Positions 22,560 to 33,787 of a stretch of DNA of 64,000 nucleotides are shown one piece after another. The stretch is from Heterobasidion occidentale. Lineage: Eukaryota > Basidiomycota > Agaricomycetes > Russulales > Bondarzewiaceae. The number at the start of each line of letters is the position of its first letter. The first letter of the stretch is position 1. The position numbers and the translations under genes were made by a program. A model generated the notes under the pieces. The model ran no database searches, was not told the origin of the DNA, and saw only the letters and a list, made by a program, of their open reading frames with translations. Location of the stretch: NCBI GenBank assembly GCA_039111635.1, contig JBCAQO010000004.1, forward strand, positions 2,790,001-2,854,000, written 5' to 3'.

Positions 22560-23027
22560 AGTTGTTGGTCTGGCTAGGTAGAACCGGTATCCAAAGTCGG
22601 CCATTCAAAGGGTTCGGCTCCTCACCAAGCGAAGTGTCTCCTCGACATCATGCACTCTCAGTCAATGTGTGTAGGAATGCAAATTGAGAAGTCGAGACTA
22701 GCTTTAGACGGTCCGAGATCGAGGCCCCACGGCGGGGCCTAGGCGAGAGAGAGAACGCAAGATGTGGTTTCAAGACTGACTTGGCCCGGGTAAACAGGGC
22801 AGAAAACAATTCGATCAAATGGACAAGACTTGACTTCGAAACGCTTCAAAACGCAGAACAACGGACTGAAAGATTACAATATCAACGAAAGTAGGTATAC
22901 AAAAGAAGGTAGCTGCACAATGCAGACTAGAGTGAACGTCGGCTACGCGCAAAACGAGGGATATGAGATATGCAATAAAGAAGGGCATCTGAGTGGAGCA
23001 ACTGCGTCGACAATGGAAACCCCGAAT

Positions 23028-26000
23028 TCAACGACGCTGGTCAATCATCCGTTTCCTTGACCAGCGAGAGCCCATGGCACCGCGCTTGATGATATCGCCA
23101 CCCAGAAGAGTGTCGATTTTGTCACGCTTCTTCCTGCCGGGCTCGGTGGTGTCGATGGAGACGTCGGAGGGACGGGCGTCACAAAGCGCCTGGATTGAGT
23201 CAGGGTAGTCGAGGGCAGCGATGCCATTGGGGTTAGAGACGATGAGACCGAGGAAGCCCTGTAAACCGAACAAGTCAGGGACGAGAACAAGAAGCGTCGG
23301 AGTGAGGGCGTACCTCAGCAAGATGCCAACTAAAAAAACGGCAGAGAACCATTAGCATTTCTCATTAGGGTAAAGAACTGAAGAAGACGTGCGCGATGTG
23401 GCAGTGGAGGACCCAGACGCCGGGATTGTCGTTGGAGAAGCGAAGGACGGCATAGTCACTAAGGGGAGTTAGTGACACAGCTAAAGGTCGTCGAGAGAAA
23501 GAAGCGCACCCGCCAGGGATGACGACAGTGTCACGACGGACAGGATTGGTCAAGTTATAGTTAAGGGAGGCAGCATCGGCGATGCTAAGTGTGCCAGTGC
23601 CACGAGCGATGATTTGGAACTAGGATAGCCGAATATGAGTAATTTGTCTCCGTAGTATGTCGGACACCGTACATCATTGCCGTGGAGGTGGTATGCTGAA
23701 GAATAAGACCAATCAGTAAGCGTCCAAAAGGAATGAGGGTAACTGCTCACGATGATCAAGGTTGGGATCCTGGAACAGTTTATATCAGCGCAAGAGAGCA
23801 ATAAATATGAAAAAGGTTGCCCACAAGGTTGTTGATCTAATTGAAGACAGTCAGAAAAAATCATAATTGGCGGCTGTGCAGAAATACTCACGATGATGTC
23901 ACCTGTCCAGACCGAGTCTTCGAAGAGAGCATTGGCAACATTAGTTGAATTCACAGCAGTGGAACCATTAGCAGCGACAGCTTCCAGGATCGGCTTGTAG
24001 ACGTAATTGGCTGTGATGACAGTGAATCAAGGAGCATAGGGTTAATCAATGGGCACGTACTGTATGATGTAGAGTTAACCAGGAAGCGGTTGTAGTCGAC
24101 ACCGGCGATTTCTACAGTACCAAAGGACGAATCAAAAGCAACAACCTTGTCGGAAGTAGCAGGAGCGTCCTTCGCAATGATAGGAACCAACTGCGAGTCG
24201 TCAAGATCAACACAGTCATCAGGGAGGACATCGGTCCAGTCGGCGGAGGTTGGCTCGCTGGTACTGGAGGCGCCGTAGCGAAGGATGGCATAGGCAGTCG
24301 TGTTTAGGGTAGAGTCAGTGCTATGCAAAGCAATGAATGTAAGCCAGCAGAGCTTTGTAGGGGTAGATACACATATACTGACGAGAAGAAGCAGTCAGTA
24401 TTCATGGTCGCACGGAGCCAGTACGCGTCTCCAGCTGAGCCAACATTTGTATCGATGATACTGCTCGTCATGGATGAGCGAAGAAGTCTGGCATATGAAA
24501 CCAGAGTCACTTACGCAGAATACTGAACAAAAATAAACTCAGTAAACGATACATAGAGAGATTGTTTGTAAACTTACACGTTGGCCGTTGTGAAAGGGAA
24601 GACGATGAACTGAACTAGCACCGGACACAGGCGTGCCATCGGCCTCCGTGATGTTCAAAGTGCTATTCTTATGTGAGCCCGTCGGCGGTTCGAAGAGTGC
24701 GATGTAAACCTACTGGCTATCGACTGAGAAGTAGAACTGCGCATGGCTGCCGCCGTTACTGTATATCGTTGATGAATGAGTAGACCATCTATATAATTAT
24801 CAATAACTTACATGAGCCTGAAGCGTGTCTTCGCATTGGGCTCGACGGTGAATTCAGGGAAAGTAGGAGTGGTGCAGCCCGTCGAGTCGGTCAGCTGGGA
24901 GCAATCGAAAACACCCTGATATCGACCAGTTGAATGGGACATATGTATGGGTCCAGAACCCGAACGTACGTTTCCGTTAATAAGACCACTCTGGGGAGAG
25001 GGCGCTGCAGCCGTGCCGTCATAACCATCCACAGAGAGGAGCTGTGCAGCGCGCGTCAGACACCTATCAATGTTCAATTGGGTGCTGACTTACCTCAGTG
25101 GCAATGGTGCTCGCTTCGTCATGGTACCAGTCCTGGATTATCAACACCTGCTCGTAGTCGAAGTCCTTGCCTCGCACGAGAGGATCATTGACAGAGTGGA
25201 CAATAAGTGGCTGTCAGAGGATCAGCTCAATCTTCATAGATTGTCAACCTCGTAAAATTTACCCCGAGTAATCCGTCGGTATACTCGACAGCGGTATGAC
25301 TGTGATACCAGTAGGTTCCGTATTGACTTAAAGTGAACGTGTACGTGAAGCTGCCACCGGCGGGGATAGGACACTGCGAGTCAACGTGAGTATCATGTGT
25401 TGTAAGTCATGAACGTTGAACTTCAAACTAACCTGCGTTGCACCGGGAACACCATCCATGTAAGCCGTTCCATTCTGGTTAATACCGTGCCAGTGCTAAA
25501 AACAGTAAGCCCGAACTCTGACCAGGAAATAGTAAGAAACTCACAATAGACGTTGTGTCATCCAGGTTATTCTTCACGTTGACTGATTGAAGAGGAAGGT
25601 CTTATCAGCAAAGTCAGAGTAATGTCAAGATCATCCATACTCACCAACAATAGTGTCGCCTTCGTTCGCCTCAATGAGGGGGCCGGGCATCTGACCGTTG
25701 ATCGTGATGTAGCTGCGGGTGAAGCCATCTGTTCAAGGCGACTATCAGGTTTTTGCAAAGATACGAAATTTGTCGAACACACCAGGAGCACCAGTCTCGG
25801 CCCTTGGAAGAGAATTTTTTCAGGTTTCTATTGCACACAAGTTCATCTAATACTCACGCAATTGTCCAATCGTACGTCCTCGTGGCTGCATTGCTGTTGA
25901 TAGAGAATAAACTACTGAGAGCGTACGCACTGGCCGAAGGCGCGACTGCAGAGGACGTGTCGGCACGGCGGGCCAAGAACGACGATGCGGTCGGCGTCGG

Positions 26001-26126
26001 CGTCGGCGCCTGCCCACCCCTCGTCACAGTTGTCAGCGGACGATACATTGCGGATCCCTTTTCATGTGCAGAGGTCAGTGTGAATAAGGCGGGCAGCAAC
26101 GTTGCCCATAGCAGTTTGAACGCCAT
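23028..26126 (-). CDS. laccase-like multicopper oxidase, secreted
   Basis: ATG at 26126 gives a signal peptide ([20 protein letters not shown]), then a Pro/Thr/Ala-rich stretch, then three cupredoxin domains over more than ten exons, including a 20-base one that joins WTIA to APDGFTRSY. All four copper motifs are present: HWHG; WYHSH; HPYHLHG (formed across an intron, C plus CATACCAC); and HCHIAWHLAEGF, with Phe at the axial type-1 position. The C-terminus is basic ([21 protein letters not shown]). Such enzymes oxidise phenols, or metal or ascorbate-like substrates, with oxygen. Spacing and the extended tail suggest a laccase-like or ascorbate-oxidase-like clade rather than a classical wood-rot laccase; I am unsure. 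The last codons overlap the left inverted-repeat arm. Confidence 0.93.
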
Positions 26127-26225
26127 GAGAGATGGCCGGATGTGCAGTGAAGACTGGAAAGAACGAAGTAGAAAATATAAACGGAAAGGAGCCGTTGGAG
26201 TGTCAACGAAACAATGGGTGAGCTA

Positions 26226-26231
26226 CTTATA
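26226..26231 (-). promoter_or_regulatory. TATA box of the multicopper oxidase
   Basis: TATAAG on the minus strand about 100 bases upstream of the start at 26126. Confidence 0.4.
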
Positions 26232-27649
26232 CGAGCTTCCTAGTACCCCGGAAAGCAGAAATTGCTGTCAAATGATGACATTGATTCTGAAATTAAGCGA
26301 AACATTTACAAGGTAGTAGGACTTACAGCATTGCATCGCAGACCGGGATCATGGTGCTGAACGGCTTGTTTAGCGATCACGATCACTCACAGTAATGTGG
26401 TCTGGTAGATCCCCCAGACATCCAAAGGCCCGCTAAAACTCGCTGGCGGAAGATGGAAGAGCTTCCTCTTAAATCCGAGGCAATTGATCTAAACGCCCCA
26501 GGCTTCATAATCTACTTCCGCTAGCAAAACCGCAATGGAGAGACCAGTGATTGAGCGTCAAAGCCTCAACGACCGAGAACCTGTGAAGAGCAAGGATAGA
26601 TTCCCAAGTCCTGTCACGCATCTAAAGCCTCGTTTAAGAGTTATGAGATTCATCAAATTTGTAGTATCATGCCTGGCCGTTTCAATTTCATGAAAGCACG
26701 TATGAACTTGTGTGCAAAGTTCAACTTCCAGTTCTTCAAGCGAAAGTGCGAGATGCTCATTGGACCCTAAAGAAAGAGAAAAAGTTTCATTTCAGAGCAT
26801 GAAAGGCATAAGTGCTGGTTGAGAGTGGTCATGTATAGCCAGAAGAAATGTTACGTAGATCGTATGAGATGCAGCGGGATATAGACTTCAAAATGGCACT
26901 GCTTCCTCGGTCTTCATTCAAAAAAGATTGAGGCCATCCCCTGCCCCTCAAACCCCTTTACACTGCGGGCGCAGTAATTGTGGGAAACGAATTCGCGGCA
27001 ATCTTGCGCGAGGCTAGATCGCTAAAATATGAACAAGGAACGGAAAAGACGTACTGTATGATATTCGGCGTCCCGGTTCGCTCTTCAGTAGTCTCGACCG
27101 TCCAATGATGGCCTGGAAGTGATGAGTGATGTTGCCTCTTGACTAGCTACGTTATGCACTGAAGAACATCCTCAGCACTAACATTGTCCCTACCATCGCG
27201 GTCTCATCAAGAGGCACAACAATACGTGGCGATTTGCTGTTTCAGCGGTGTTGTTTATTTGAGCTCCGCTGCGCGCCAAGCCGTCGGTTAGCCTCGAAGC
27301 GTTGTGCGGCGTCGGTCTATTCACGGCAGTTGGAAGGACTGCGGCCAGCTGTACATTCGAGGCGCTATGCGATGGCTGCTCATGTCCCGCCAATATTAAA
27401 GCTGTCAGGTACCAGTTACAAGCCGCAGTCGCAACGGGGATCACTGGGAACCGATGGAATAAACAGCCGTGTTTGATTTCGGACGGGCACTTACCATCCT
27501 CGGAAGAATAGGACGGGATTCTTGAACAGCTGAGGCACGAGCGGACTAACATTAATATCCGATATCATCAAGGGTCAAAGTGATCCCACAGCGCGCACCG
27601 AATTCTGGATCATCACAGGCTCCATGAGCATAGAAAATGCAGTCAATTC
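26232..27649. other. intergenic, oxidase promoter and NDUFAF7 3' flank
   Basis: About 1.4 kb without a conserved gene. A 120-codon minus-strand frame at 27190-27552 overlaps plus-strand frames of similar length and has no motif I recognise. No repeat was detected by eye. Confidence 0.45.
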
Positions 27650-29480
27650 TTACAGCCGTTTTTTCTCCTCGATAGCTGGCATACTTTCATTGTCGATAAA
27701 TGGCCAGACTTGCCCTTCCGTGCTCGTAACTCCGAGGACCATGTACTCCTTGCCCATTCCAGTCAAATCGACCAGCCGCTTCGCCGCGCTGCCAATTTCT
27801 TGCCTCCGTTCATCAGTCTGGGCGCTGCGCTGCAAAGCCGCGACACGTGTGGCGAGACCCATGCGTGTGAGAAAGGCGTTCTGGGTCAAGGGACCGTGGA
27901 CAGTCGCTATATTGATGGCGGGTGATGTGGTCAACATCTACCCAAGAAGGCAGAAAGGGGTATGTTATGGATTGATAGGTACGTACCGACCCCGGACATC
28001 GCTTCCTTGAGATATGCAAAATCAACATTGGCCGTGAGGTCACATTTACCTGGTAGATGGAAGGGGTCGACAATTTTGTGGTCTTTGAAGGCCTACGCTC
28101 CGAGGATTGAATCAATTGCTTGCCCCTTTCTTTGAGGCAATAAAGATGAACCCACTCGGAACGAATTTCCAAAAGCCTTGTCCGCGCCGTAATCGATGAT
28201 CAATGCGCTTCCCCGACTTCCTGTATTGCTTTTTCCTCCGATGAGTTCTCCGACCTTTCTCGAAATCTGAAAACCGGCAGGAGACACTTCTATCCGCGAG
28301 CCGATAGGAAGAGACGAGAATCGCTTGGATGACGAACCGAGCAGCGTAGATACAGGTGAGGGAGCCGCAGAAAGTGTGGGTCTGAGTCGGTGTACAGATG
28401 GAAAGACTGAGACGGCGGTAGTATCAACATCGAGGAGCGATGAGGGAGAGGGTTGCGAAGGAAGAGACGAGGGTGGCCGTAGAATGGTTTTGGAAGAAGA
28501 GCCATGTGCAGAGGAAATGAGTACTTCTTGCCATCCCTTCTGTGTTTTCTACGTGCGTGTGCGTGTATGAGCAAAATATAGATGTAATATGACAGTATTT
28601 CACCTCTATGAGATGCATTGGCAATGCGTCGAAAAATTCGTGCGCCACGAGAATGGTGTACGATTCTGAGCCACTCGTCGCTGAAATATCATCGATAGAG
28701 TCATGCCAAGAGAGATGTGTATTGTGTGCTTCGTCCCAACGAACGAGCTTTTGCTCTTGTATCTTGCGAAGAGCAGAACTAGTCTCCACTAAATGGACAT
28801 GCTTCCGCACTGAACGGGACGCAGGAAATTGAGAAAGTGTCTATGATGATTCAGGTGAGAATGCTGCGGAGGATATTGAATACGAAAACAAACGCGTAGA
28901 ATGTCGTCCATTAGGGTTCCCCGTCCTGGGCCAAGCTCAACCAATCTAATATCCTTCCCAGTTGCAGTGTCGATGTATTGCGACAGGAACCATATACCAA
29001 CAAGCTATGTGAGCATTGCTAGGGGCTCGTTACCTTCCATTTCCTTGTCCGTGAGATAGGTGTAACACCGCACGCACCTCACCGAATACCTGGCTGATCT
29101 CGGGACTGGTTATGAAGTCGCCTTTAGACCCAAATACGGCATTCAAAGGATCCATGTAGTATCCCTCAGTAGGATGAGAGAGGCAGAGCTGGATGTATTG
29201 GGCGAAGGATATTGGGCCATTTGCCTATTCGACTCGTATGCTCTGTGAACCACACGAGGATCGCTCAAAAAGCGCATACCTTGACTGTATCGGAGATTAT
29301 CTTTTCAACCGGAGTAACAAGGTTTGCCGATGCATCGACCGTGGACGACAGATTCCTCCGAGTCGCGATGCAAGCTCGGAAAGGACCTTTCTGCCAATGA
29401 GCGTGTTGCTCAAACATGCGTCTGCCATGTTGACTCGAAACCAGTCCTCTGACCAAGGCAATCGGACAGCGTGTCGCCAT
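27650..29480 (-). CDS. NDUFAF7: NDUFAF7-type mitochondrial protein arginine methyltransferase
   Basis: ATG at 29480 opens a basic, amphipathic presequence (MATRCPIALVRGLVSSQHGR) suited to mitochondrial import; an upstream in-frame ATG at 29546 is less likely. Conserved parts follow: QYIQLCLSHPTEGYYMDPL, GDFITSPEISQVFGE, VELGPGRGTLMDDILR (SAM-binding loop), LVAHEFFDALPMHL, GSALIIDYGADKAFG and ATVHGPLTQNAFLTRMG, ending LVDLTGMGKEYMVLG. NDUFAF7 dimethylates a core arginine of complex I subunit NDUFS2 during assembly in the mitochondrial matrix. The last intron ends at AATATAG, which joins SGV to ATVHGP in frame. No frame break was seen. It is divergent from eIF6 with 296 bases between start codons. 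Confidence 0.9.
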
Positions 29481-29776
29481 TCTGACTCGAACGGGTTCGA
29501 GGGCGTCTGTCGGGGGATGTGTTGAGTCAAGTGCAGTGATCGTCACCGGATGCGCTGCAAAGCAGGGACCGTCAGACGCTGTTACGGGACCGACGCGTTA
29601 CCCCACGTCACACCTCAGTGACTCGCGATCTTGATCATCGCTGTTTTTAATCTTCGCGTTTCCCCCTCATACCGTCGTACAGTAGTCCCGCTTGTCCCTC
29701 TCCCCCCAACTCACCCGCCTCTTTCTCAAGTAAAAAACCTCCGCCTTCGACTTCAGTCCATATCAACCTTCTAATC
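29481..29776. promoter_or_regulatory. shared divergent promoter region, NDUFAF7 / eIF6
   Basis: Only 296 bases separate the two start codons, so both promoters must lie here or overlap. No TATA box is evident. Confidence 0.5.
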
Positions 29777-30765
29777 ATGGCAACTCGTACGCGTGAAGCA
29801 TCCTCAATCATGGCAACTGCTGATTTTTCGGGACGCAGGTCTTCAGTTTGAAAATCACAGTGATATCGGCGTCTTCGCAAAGCTCACAAACAGCTACTGC
29901 CTAGCTGCAATCAACGGCAGCACAAACTTTTACTCAGCTTTCGAGGCTGAGCTTGGGGATGTTATCCCTATCGTGCATACCAGTATTGGCGGCACGCGCA
30001 TCGTTGGTCGGTTGACAGCAGGTTTGTCCTCACTCTCCGACTTTTATTCTTCGATGCTCGGATCTCATTTTTTATTATCTTTCCATTACTCGTGTGATAT
30101 TCACAGGCAACCGACACGGGCTCCTTGTCCCCTCCACAACGACCGACCAAGAGCTTCAACACTTGCGCAATGCTCTCCCTGATACTGTCGCTCTTCAACG
30201 CGTCGAAGAGCGTCTCTCTGCACTCGGAAATGTCATCGCATGCAATGACTACGTCGCACTTGTACACCCTGACGTCGATCGCGAGACAGAGGAAATCATT
30301 GCCGACGTCTTGAAGGTTGAAGTCTTCCGCCAGACAGTTGCAGATAACGTGCTCGTCGGCAGCTATTGTGCCATCACAAATCAAGGAGGACTTGTCCATC
30401 CTAAAACAAGTGTGCAGGATCAGGACGAGTTGAGCAGCTTGTTGCAGATACCGCTCGTAGTATGTTTTGCCTGCTTGCTTTAGCTGCACGATGGCGCGCG
30501 CTGACCAAGGAATGATATCTTAGGCTGGGACAGTGAACCGTGGCTCAGACGTGATAGGCGCTGGACTTATCGTCAATGACTGGTGTGCATTCACCGGACT
30601 CGACACTACAGCAACTGAGATTAGCGTGATCGAGGCCACATTTAGTATGTCTGCTTCCTCTCCCAGTGACTGTGTTGTCTAATCAGAATTGTAGAACTAC
30701 AAGGCCACGACTCGACGGCCGTCATTGGCGAGATGCGCGACGCACTCATCGACAACTGGGCATAA
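29777..30765 (+). CDS. TIF6: translation initiation factor eIF6
   Basis: Five exons (29777-29786, 29839-30021, 30107-30459, 30524-30644, 30695-30765) give an intact 245-residue protein, the usual family length. Exon 1 is 10 bases (Met-Ala-Thr plus one base), joining to [20 protein letters not shown]. Characteristic segments: [83 protein letters not shown] and a final DALIDNWA. eIF6 binds the 60S ribosomal subunit, is needed for its biogenesis and export, and blocks premature joining with 40S. It is a five-blade pentein fold. Confidence 0.96.
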
Positions 30766-31137
30766 TTGTCTTCGACGATCACCTTCTTCTCGCCTGTCAG
30801 CTTTATGCTCTCACCTCTTGCCTTGCTCTTGCATACCCGTTTTGTCATCGCATCATCTTATTCGGGCTATTGATACAATCTACTTCCATGTATCCTGTAT
30901 CCCTACACTGAACGTACGACTATAGTGTGTCAATAGAATCAAGCAGACTGTTGTTCCAGACGTAGTTTTCCGAGTTCCCTCCTTTGCATCTCAACAGAGT
31001 ATACTGTCGTTCTAGCATTATGCGGCATGTGGATCAAATCGACGCAACGCCATACCATTCACATCACCCACTCACGGATCCTACACCGCCCTCCTCGTCT
31101 ACCCTCCCGAGAAGCCCATCGTGATCGTTTCTATCAC
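30766..31137. other. intergenic, eIF6 3' flank
   Basis: No conserved frame. Bounded on the right by the duplicated gene fragment and the inverted-repeat arm. Confidence 0.4.
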
Positions 31138-31246
31138 CTACACACGCGGACCCACGATCATACCTCTTGTCACCTTAACAATTTGACTCTCCGTCGATGA
31201 TCTGCGCGTCCTCAGCGACAAGACTACTGTCCCGCACGGTGCTGAT
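31138..31246 (-). pseudogene. stray fragment of the PRXL2-like gene's 3' end
   Basis: On the minus strand this reads VRDSSLVAEDAQIIDGES and, in a shifted frame, GMIVGP. It matches the C-terminal exon of the gene at 40.3-45.0 kb near 44755-44850 (TRNSSLVAEDGQTIDGDS, then GVIVGP) at DNA level, including a shared AGTCTTGTCGCTGAGGAC. About 60 bases align well, then the reading frame is lost. It abuts the inner end of the right inverted-repeat arm. Confidence 0.65.
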
Positions 31247-31694
31247 GCGCTGGTCAACAAATCGGATAAATGACCAGCGTCGTTGAATTGGGGTTTCCAC
31301 GGTCGACGCGGTTGCTCCACTCATATACTCTTCTTCATTGCATATCTCATATCCCTCGTTTTTCACATAACCGACTTGAACTTCAATCTGCGTTATGCAC
31401 CTATTTTCGTTTGTATACCCACTCTCGTTGACATTGTGATCTTTCAGTCCGTTGTGTTGCGCTTCGAAGCGCTTTGAAGTCTTGTCTTGTCACTTTAATC
31501 AAACGGTCCTCTGCCTGTTTACCAGAGCAAGTCAGTCCTGTAAAACCCGACATCTTGAGTTCTGCGCCGCAGGGCCTCAATCTCGGACCGTCTAACGCTA
31601 GTCTCGACTTCTCAATTTGCATTCTTACATGCCTTGGCTGACAGTCCATGATCTCCAGACGACATATCGCTTGGTGAGGGCTATCCCTACAACC

Positions 31695-33500
31695 CTAGAT
31701 GTGCCCGATGATGTCCATCGCTTTGTAGGGCTCTTCGAGGTACTTGACTTCTTCGTCAGTCAACTTGATGTGAACGGCAGCTGCATACTCGAATCAGGAT
31801 TAAGTACACCAAGACAGTGGGATGGCATCTCACCGATCAGATCTTTCAAATTCTCAAGGCTGGTAGTACCGACTACGGGGGCGCTGATACCTGTGTTACA
31901 GATTGAGACGAGTCATCCAGTGATTGAAAAAAGGACACCTACCATCCTTGGCTAGACTCCATGCCAGCGCGATCTGAGCCATCTTGACACCCTTCTTATT
32001 CGCAATCTCTTCCACCCTGGATAGTACGTTTACTAACCTGGAAGTCCGGCAAACAACAATAGAGAACGAACCGTTTAATAATTTCCGCAGTGCCAGGGCC
32101 CTTGGTATACGAGTTGATGGCACTAAGATGCGGCAACAACTTCAAAGCTTGTCCATGAAATAAAACCAAATTGAAACGTACAAATCAGTCGAGCCTCGTT
32201 TGGAGCTCTGATCGAAAGGGGGCGAGTGAGAAGTCCACGAGCAAGGGGAGACCATGGAATAGCGCCGACACCAGAAAGCTACATCAAGGACAAAGCGCTG
32301 AATGTCAGAGTGCTCATCATTCGTCTGACATGTGCGCACCTTAAGGGTAGGGAACATCTCACGTTCCTCTTCCCGGTAGACCAAATTGTAATGATTTTGC
32401 ATTGATATGAACGGCGTCAACTTGTTCGTGATGGCATAGTCTTAGCTAAAAGTTTTTTACAGTCAATAAATGCTGCTCAAGTCAAATCAGGAATGGGTGA
32501 CGTACTTTGCATTGCATGGAACTGATAAGCCCAGCATGACTCATACCAATATAACGCACGTAGCCAGCTTTGACCACATCGTGCAATGCTTGCATCTGCG
32601 CGATAAACAGGTGTAAGGAAGCGGGAAATAATGAACAACGCAGCCCGTACCGTTTCCGCAATGGGAGTGTGATAGTCGAAACGGTGGCCTGAATTCGTCC
32701 AACACTGAGCTTGGGGCCTACAGGAAAGAGAACAGACATACATTGGAGGACGTCGATGTAGTCGAGCTGTAGGCGTTCGAGACTCAGCTTCACAGAGTCG
32801 AATATATGCTGCATCAATCTTTGTTGAGCATTCTTTTGCACGGTTCTATAAGAACTCGAACAAACCTTTCGACTCAGCCCATGTTGGTTAACATAACCTT
32901 CTTCGTCATATCTCAATTGCTTTGGCACGATCAGAGTGTGATCTTTCGATACGGCATGGAACAACTGCGAGAAAACAATCAAGGTGAGTGCTCGAGAATC
33001 GAGAGCGGCATAAGATACACAAGTCACTTTGGTCATTACAACGATCTCATCGCGAGGAAGCTTGAGCTTCTTAATCGCGTTGCCCAAGATTATCTCAGTA
33101 TCGCCGCTGGAGTAGGCCTGTGATATCAATTTCGTGCCTCAGCATTTGCCACAAAATGTCGACCCGAAACTTAGAAAATGGCCGTACATTGGCCGTATCG
33201 AATGTTTGAATGCCGGCGTCATATCTAGATCGGCGCAAAGTCAATAAGGAGTAATGTCGTGACGTTGACGACGACCTGGGAACTGCGTCTCCTGCCAGTC
33301 AAATGTAGACATACGCAGCCTTGATGTGCGTTATCGCCACCTCCTCAGGAAGTAGCCATTCCTGCCATTTCGGATCTCCGTAAGACATTGTGCCCAGGAT
33401 GATCCTAGACACTTTCAGCCCAGAATTACCAAGGCGCACTAGAGGAAGCTATTTAGTACGAGGTTTGTGAGACACCAGGAGAGTACGCGCCGTATGGCAT
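31695..33500 (-). pseudogene. aldo-keto reductase, second copy with lesions
   Basis: The exon plan is the same as in the intact copy and every exon is recognisable (VRLGNSGLKVSRIILG, MSYGDPKWQEW, SRKH, MQALHDVVKAGYVRYIG, TSLENLKDLI, PYKAMDIIGHI with stop at 31695). Three differences matter. The first donor is GCGCGT instead of GTGCGT after the 10-base exon. One T is missing in GGTATGAGTCATGC, shifting frame before the AYQFHAMQ segment. One base is missing after CTTCTCACTCGCCCC, shifting frame near the exon 10 end. Read literally it is not a working gene. Because other genes here show similar one-base losses, sequence error is a live alternative for the two indels. Confidence 0.78.
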
Positions 33501-33628
33501 GTTTTTGGGTGTGGTCGTCATGATGTCAATGATACAACTGTGGCGTCGATTGTCTGTGAAAGTTGAGCTGTGCAGGAGTGTCAGTGAGGCAAGGGGCTTT
33601 CAACAATTATGAGGAACCAGCTGTCTCC

Positions 33629-33635
33629 ATTTATA
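33629..33635 (-). promoter_or_regulatory. TATA box of second reductase copy
   Basis: TATAAAT on the minus strand, equivalent in position to TATAAAAG upstream of the intact copy. Confidence 0.4.
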
Positions 33636-33787
33636 AGACCTACCGAAGCGCTTGAATTGATCCACTTGACTCCGGATCAAGATGACTCAATGCAAGTGCG
33701 CTGACAGGATACACAATTCCATAGAGGTTGAAGGTCATGCGCCCGAACGAAACTCGATACTGATCCATGGGTCATATCAGAGCGATA

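Larger units (their letters stand above)
20474..23065 (+). repeat. left arm of inverted duplication
   Basis: This segment reappears, inverted and diverged, at about 31240-33787. Matching landmarks include upstream sequence with a TATA box, the whole reductase gene with its introns, and 3' flank containing GAGTGGAGCAACTGCGTCGA and TTCAACGACGCTGGTC. Outer and inner limits are judged by eye to within some tens of bases. The inner end passes through the stop codon of the multicopper oxidase gene. Confidence 0.85.
31240..33787 (-). repeat. right arm of inverted duplication
   Basis: Inverted, diverged counterpart of about 20474-23065, with the reductase gene, its TATA region and its 3' flank in the same relative order. 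About 8.2 kb lies between the arms. Confidence 0.85.

Noticed and set aside
25855..25900. Frame break after the oxidase's first exon
   Set aside because: A 20-base exon between WTIA and DGFTRSY restores the frame.
27190..27552. 120-codon minus-strand frame as a gene
   Set aside because: No conservation signal, overlapped by plus-strand frames of similar length, atypical composition.
29490..29510. tRNA-like GGTTCGAG sequences (also near 47380)
   Set aside because: No cloverleaf arms flank them.
23066..31239. The inverted repeat as a transposon with terminal inverted repeats
   Set aside because: The arms contain a full host gene and the core holds housekeeping genes; no transposase, integrase or reverse transcriptase motif was seen.
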